The notes under the pieces: model-generated
Told to the model about the DNA's origin: nothing
The model's input: only the letters and a program-made list of their open reading frames with translations
The model's database searches: none
Shown: positions 59,957 through 64,000 of the stretch, in pieces
Position numbering within the stretch: position 1 is the first letter of the stretch
Layout of the letters: every line of letters starts with the position of its first letter
Made by a program: the position numbers and the translations under genes
Origin: Gemmatimonas groenlandica
GTDB taxonomy: Bacteria; Gemmatimonadota; Gemmatimonadetes; Gemmatimonadales; Gemmatimonadaceae
DNA length: 64,000 bases
Direction: 5' to 3'
Assembly (NCBI RefSeq): GCF_013004105.1
Contig: NZ_CP053085.1
Location: forward strand, 2,294,001 to 2,358,000

Positions 59957-61567
59957 GTGACTCTTCTCTCCTGCTCCAATATCGGTATCTCCTTCGGAGC
60001 CACCGAACTCCTCAAAGACATCACCTTCACCGTGGCCGAAGGCGAGCGGTGGGGAATCATCGGGCGCAATGGCGCCGGAAAGACGTCGATTTTCGGCGTC
60101 ATTACCGGCGATATCCAGCCCACGGTTGGCGCCGTCGCCCGCAAGCCGGGACTTCGCCATGCCCTCCTCGACCAGCACCGGGCCTTCGAAGGGGCCACCA
60201 CGGTGTGGCAGGCCGGCGCCGCGGCCTGGCGTGACGTCATCGCCCTCGAGCAGCGCATTGCGGATCAAGCGATGGCGCTGGGGGAGCTGGGCGACAAGTG
60301 CACCGACGAGATGCTCGAGAAGTTCGGACACGATCAGGAGCGCTTCGCTGACCTCGGCGGCTACATCTACCACGCCCGCGTGGACGCCGTGCTTCAAGGT
60401 CTGGGCTTCGATGCCGAGGAGTCGAAGACGCGGCTGGTATCGACGCTCTCGGGTGGGGAGCGCGGACGTGTGGGGCTGGCGGCGCAACTCATCGCGCCTG
60501 CCGACCTGCTGATGCTCGACGAACCCACCAATCACCTCGATCTCGACACCACCACCTGGCTGCAGGAGTGGCTCAAGGAGTGCGACGAAACCGTGCTCGT
60601 GGTATCGCACGATCGTGCATTCATGGATGCGGTCTGCACGAACATCCTGCACATCGAGGCGAAAACGAGCGAGGCGTACAAGGGGAACTACAGTCAGTTC
60701 GTGCCACAGCGCGCCGAACGTCGACTCACGCGCGAGCGTGAAGTGGAGAAGCAGCGCGCGTACGTGAAGAAGGAAGAGGAGTATATCCGACGGAATCTGG
60801 CCGGCGTCAATTCGTTTCAGGCGAAGGGCAAGCGCAAGCGACTCGAACGCCTGCCCCGCCTCGCGCCACCGGTGGGCGATCCGGCCGCGATGTCGCTCGA
60901 GTTCAAGATCGCCGAACGCGGCGGCGATCAGGTGGTCTCTATCAATGAACTGCGCGTCGAAGTACCGGGCCGGGTGCTCGTGGACGACTTCACGGCCACG
61001 CTGCGACGCAACGACTTCATCGCGCTGGTCGGCCCCAACGGCGCGGGCAAATCGACGTTCATCTCGACGATGCTGGGTGATCTCGCGCCGGCAAGCGGCG
61101 AGGCGCGCGTAGGTAGTTCGATCACGCCGGCGTGGTTCCGACAGGACTTGGCCGATCTCCCGCTGCGTCTGTCGCTCTCGGACGCCATTCAGGCGCAGCG
61201 GCCACTCTGGAGCCGCGGCAACATTCAGAATCATCTCGGCGCGTTCGGCTTCAGCGGCGACGAAGTGTTCCGCGAAATCCGTACCCTCAGCGGTGGCGAG
61301 CGCGCCCGCATGGCACTGGCGCTGATGACCCTCGCAGGCGCCAACCTGCTCGTGCTGGACGAACCCACCAATCACCTCGACGTCGAGAACATCGAAGTGC
61401 TCGAAGATGCGCTCGACGACTTCGACGGCACCGTCCTGCTGGTGAGCCACGACCGCGCCTTCCTGCGGCAGGTGGCCACGCGCGTGTGGTGGTTTGACGG
61501 CACGCGGCTGAAGGACTTCGACGGCCCGTTCGATGAATGGGAGGCATCGCGCGCGCGTCGCGCGTGA
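59957..61567 (+). CDS. ABC-F family ATPase
   Basis: 536 residues from a GTG. Two ABC modules without membrane helices: Walker A GRNGAGKTS (about residue 37) and GPNGAGKST (about 355), signatures LSGGERGRVG and LSGGERARMA, Walker B LLMLDEPTNHLD and LLVLDEPTNHLD, with switch His in VVSHDRAFM and LVSHDRAFL. A charged linker of about 80 residues (TREREVEKQRAYVKKEEE) corresponds to the P-site tRNA-interaction motif. ABC-F proteins act on ribosomes, as translation factors or in antibiotic resistance; the subfamily here is not clear to me. Confidence 0.9.
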   Translation: MTLLSCSNIGISFGATELLKDITFTVAEGERWGIIGRNGAGKTSIFGVITGDIQPTVGAVARKPGLRHALLDQHRAFEGATTVWQAGAAAWRDVIALEQRIADQAMALGELGDKCTDEMLEKFGHDQERFADLGGYIYHARVDAVLQGLGFDAEESKTRLVSTLSGGERGRVGLAAQLIAPADLLMLDEPTNHLDLDTTTWLQEWLKECDETVLVVSHDRAFMDAVCTNILHIEAKTSEAYKGNYSQFVPQRAERRLTREREVEKQRAYVKKEEEYIRRNLAGVNSFQAKGKRKRLERLPRLAPPVGDPAAMSLEFKIAERGGDQVVSINELRVEVPGRVLVDDFTATLRRNDFIALVGPNGAGKSTFISTMLGDLAPASGEARVGSSITPAWFRQDLADLPLRLSLSDAIQAQRPLWSRGNIQNHLGAFGFSGDEVFREIRTLSGGERARMALALMTLAGANLLVLDEPTNHLDVENIEVLEDALDDFDGTVLLVSHDRAFLRQVATRVWWFDGTRLKDFDGPFDEWEASRARRA

Positions 61568-61594
61568 GCCGTCTTTGACGTGCCGGGCGCTTCG

Positions 61595-63841
61595 CTACTT
61601 CAGCGTCGCGGCCCGCGCGTCGAGCTGCGTGGCCAGTGCCGCCCGGTTCGTGGCCCGCAGCAGCACGGCGTAGTCACGCAGCGTCTCGGCGAGATCGGTC
61701 GAGCCGTTGCCGATTTCACGAATGGCCAGCGCCCGCTTGTAGAGTGTTTCTGCCTCGGCCCCGCGTTTGCTGTCGCGCAGCACGCCAGCCAGCCCGTTCA
61801 GCGACACCGCGATCGACGAATGCTCCGGCGTGTACAACCGCTCCTTCGCCGCCAGTGCTTGCCGGAACAGCGGCTCGGCCTCGGCGTAGCGTTTGAGCTT
61901 CCAGAGCACCTCCGCCTGATTGTTGATGACGCTCACGGTGAGCGGATGCTCCACACCATACGCGCGCTCCAAGATGGGGCGCGCGCGTCCGTAGAACGCG
62001 TCGGCCTCGGCGTACTTCCCGTCGGAGTACGCGATGGCGCCGATGTTGTTCAGCGTGCTACCCACGTCGGGGTGTTCACTCCCCAGCGACTGTTCCTGAC
62101 GCTGCAGCGTGACTTTCCAGAGCGAGTCCGCCTGCGCATTCCGCTTCTGCGCGCGATACACCGCGGCGAGACCGCGCATATCACGCAGCGTGCGTGCATC
62201 GTCCGGCGACCGAGCGACCGCATCGATCGCCAAGACCCGCTGATACAACGACTCCGCTTCCGTGAGACGCGTTTGCCGCATCCGCAACGCCGCCATCATC
62301 GAAAGCGTCGTGGCCAGGTCGGCGTGCAGCGGTCCCAGCGCGCGCTCGCGGATGCGCTGGGCGCGCATGAGATAGCCGTCGGCGACATCGAGTTCGCCAC
62401 GATCACGCGTGAGCTCGCCCAGCGACGTGAGCGTTTCGCCAAGGAGCACATCGTCGGGACCGAGCAGGCGTTCGCGCGTGCGCAGCACGTCTTCCAGCAG
62501 CACGCGCGCCTCGACGTATTTGCCGAGTGAGGTCTGCACAGTGCCCATGGTTTGCATGAGCCGCGCTTGCAACAGTGGCTGCGACGAAAGGTCGGTGGAT
62601 ACACGACGGATGCCCTGTTCGAGTAGCGCCTGTGCCGTCATGTTCTGACGCCGCTGCACGTTGGGATCCGACTGCCGGAACAGATTCACCATGAAGTCGG
62701 CGACTTCCTTCGCCGCTTCCGCCTCACTCGCGGCCAGCTGCTCGGCACGACGAGCACGCACCAGCCCCACCGCGGCCATGACGCTGCTCGTGACCACCAA
62801 CAACGAGGCGACGCCCGCCGTGATCACGCCCACGCGATGCCGCCGCACGAACTTCTCTACGCGGTATCGTGTGCTCGGCGGACGTGCGGTGACCGGCTCG
62901 TTGGCCAGATGGCGACGGATATCGGCGGCCAACGCATTGGCCGTTTCATAGCGCTGCGACCGATCGGTGTGCATCGCCTTCATGACGATCCAGTCGAGAT
63001 CGCCGCGCAGCGCCCGCTTGAGATGACGCGCGTCGGTGCGACGTCGACTCGCGATCGTCTCGCTGAGGGCCGCTGCGGTGGCGAGTCCGACACTCGGGGT
63101 CGGCGGGCTCGTATCGCCACTCACCAGGCGCGCCAGAAACTGGTGTAGTCCCACTTCGGCCGGGTCGATCGGGAGGTGCCCCACGAGTAACTCGTACAGC
63201 ATGACGCCCAGCGAGTAGATGTCCGCTCGGGTGTCCACGTCCATCGACGCGTTGCTCGCCTGCTCCGGACTCATGTAGGCCACGGTCCCCATGGCAAAAC
63301 CCGCCATGGTCTTCGCCACCACCTCGGGGCCCTGTGGTCCGAGCGCCTTGGCGATACCGAAGTCGATGATCTTCGGCTGCGGGTGGCCGTCCTCGTCGGT
63401 GACGAGGATGTTGGACGGCTTGAGGTCGCGGTGCACGACACCCTTCTGGTGTGCGTGCTGGACCGCTTCACAGATCCCGACGAACAACTGCAGCCGATCG
63501 CGCACATTCAGACGGCGCGCATCGCAAAACTCGGTGAGCGGTAGGCCGCGTACGAGCTCCATGGCGAAGTACGGCTGCCCGGTTTCGCTGCTGCCGGCGT
63601 GCAGCACGCGCGCGATACCGGGATGATTCATCACCGCCAGCGCGCGCCGCTCCGCGTCGAAGCGCGCGAGCACATCGCGCGTATCGTCGAGCATGGTGCG
63701 CACCAGCTTTAGCGCAACGCGACGCCGGACCGGTTCGGTTTCCTCCGCTTCGTATACCACACCCATGCCGCCTTCACCGAGCAGCTGGATGATATGGTAC
63801 GGGCCGATGCGCGCGGGATGCAGCGTCCTGCTAGCCATCAT
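61595..63841 (-). CDS. Membrane Ser/Thr protein kinase with TPR sensor
   Basis: 748 residues. Kinase domain about 12-285: LLGEGGMGVVYEAE, VALKLV, HRDLKPSN, DFGIAKAL and GTVAYMSPEQ intact. One membrane helix (about 335-360, VITAGVASLLVVTSSVMAAV). The C-terminal 380 residues are TPR/kinesin-light-chain repeats (LGSEHPDVGSTLNNIGAIAYSDGKYAEA broken into 42-residue units). The architecture matches planctomycete-type kinases and differs from the other four in the window. Its ATG is 16 bp after the stop of the gene that enters at the right edge. Confidence 0.9.
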   Translation of the reverse strand: MMASRTLHPARIGPYHIIQLLGEGGMGVVYEAEETEPVRRRVALKLVRTMLDDTRDVLARFDAERRALAVMNHPGIARVLHAGSSETGQPYFAMELVRGLPLTEFCDARRLNVRDRLQLFVGICEAVQHAHQKGVVHRDLKPSNILVTDEDGHPQPKIIDFGIAKALGPQGPEVVAKTMAGFAMGTVAYMSPEQASNASMDVDTRADIYSLGVMLYELLVGHLPIDPAEVGLHQFLARLVSGDTSPPTPSVGLATAAALSETIASRRRTDARHLKRALRGDLDWIVMKAMHTDRSQRYETANALAADIRRHLANEPVTARPPSTRYRVEKFVRRHRVGVITAGVASLLVVTSSVMAAVGLVRARRAEQLAASEAEAAKEVADFMVNLFRQSDPNVQRRQNMTAQALLEQGIRRVSTDLSSQPLLQARLMQTMGTVQTSLGKYVEARVLLEDVLRTRERLLGPDDVLLGETLTSLGELTRDRGELDVADGYLMRAQRIRERALGPLHADLATTLSMMAALRMRQTRLTEAESLYQRVLAIDAVARSPDDARTLRDMRGLAAVYRAQKRNAQADSLWKVTLQRQEQSLGSEHPDVGSTLNNIGAIAYSDGKYAEADAFYGRARPILERAYGVEHPLTVSVINNQAEVLWKLKRYAEAEPLFRQALAAKERLYTPEHSSIAVSLNGLAGVLRDSKRGAEAETLYKRALAIREIGNGSTDLAETLRDYAVLLRATNRAALATQLDARAATLK

Positions 63842-63857
63842 GTTCGCAAGTGCGACA

Positions 63858-64000
63858 TCAGTTCACGATGATGTCGGGGTCGATGACGACGCGCACCGAA
63901 TCGCCGGTGGTACCGTTGCTGCAGGCCACCCGCACATCGTATCGATAGTCGCCATCCCTGTTCTTGATCTTCCCCTTGCCGTTCCCGTTGAGTGGCGGGG
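63858..64000 (-). CDS. C-terminal fragment of a protein of unknown family
   Basis: The last 47 codons before a TGA at 63860-63858: NGKGKIKNRDGDYRYDVRVA then CSNGTTGDSVRVVIDPDIIVN. The pattern (charged, then beta strands with one Cys) fits a secreted or surface protein and is too short to name. It sits immediately upstream of the TPR kinase and is probably co-transcribed with it. Confidence 0.7.
   Translation of the reverse strand, partial: PPLNGNGKGKIKNRDGDYRYDVRVACSNGTTGDSVRVVIDPDIIVN

Noticed and set aside
1-64000. tRNA, rRNA, insertion sequences, phage genes
   Set aside because: I looked for transposase and integrase motifs, cloverleaf-like and rRNA-like sequence and found none that I can support.

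Overview
The window is high-GC, densely packed bacterial DNA with no rRNA, tRNA, phage, transposase or CRISPR array that I can see. The gene mix points to Gemmatimonadota (a Gemmatimonas-like soil or freshwater bacterium): five Ser/Thr kinases of the 'ELGRGGMG' type fused to varied membrane or TPR modules, a beta-propeller plus amidohydrolase giant, a SusC/SusD pair in a non-Bacteroidetes sequence style, a small secreted protein resembling a TonB-receptor plug, and many secreted peptidases. The assignment is inference from family content and codon use; there is no 16S gene here.

Layout. 1-11.5 kb: end of a YfhO-like membrane protein, a small secreted protein, alpha/beta hydrolase, lactate-dehydrogenase-like enzyme, cyclase-family protein, Cu/Zn superoxide dismutase, amine oxidase coupled to an M23 peptidase, DUF1499 protein, fatty acid desaturase and the propeller-amidohydrolase. 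11.6-17.3 kb: a nutrient-uptake operon (SusC, SusD, DUF4397 lipoprotein) with a candidate promoter and a strong terminator. 17.4-27.4 kb: kinase plus coupled membrane protein, a short P450, M20 and M28 peptidases, a hydrolase and a Tat-exported FAD oxidoreductase. 27.5-29.5 kb: an accessory island of small unknown membrane proteins separated by attC-like repeats, resembling an integrase-less integron cassette cluster. 29.5-42 kb: zinc-ribbon kinase, NB-ARC/TPR/BTAD regulator, Ig/propeller lipoprotein, flavoprotein and a large TPR kinase; a 51-bp direct repeat brackets the regulator and lipoprotein. 42-47 kb: NTF2-like and VOC proteins, a kinase, a secreted phosphodiesterase, and an ArsR/AHSA1 pair with a clear promoter and inverted repeat. 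47-56 kb: a row of secreted hydrolases (creatininase-like, S41-like, S1, M1, M24) followed by flotillin and its NfeD-like partner. 56-64 kb: plug-like protein, LVIVD-repeat protein with DUF305 partner, a Winter-type methyladenine-glycosylase-annotated protein, ABC-F ATPase, another TPR kinase and the tail of a further protein.

Together the genes describe a heterotroph that degrades peptides and other organic nitrogen outside the cell or in the periplasm, imports products through TonB-dependent transport, and senses its surroundings through membrane Ser/Thr kinases. Several hydrolases have lost or changed catalytic or metal-binding residues. Most striking, the M1 aminopeptidase gene carries an in-frame amber codon exactly at the third zinc-ligand glutamate. 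There are also several short perfect tandem duplications near gene starts.
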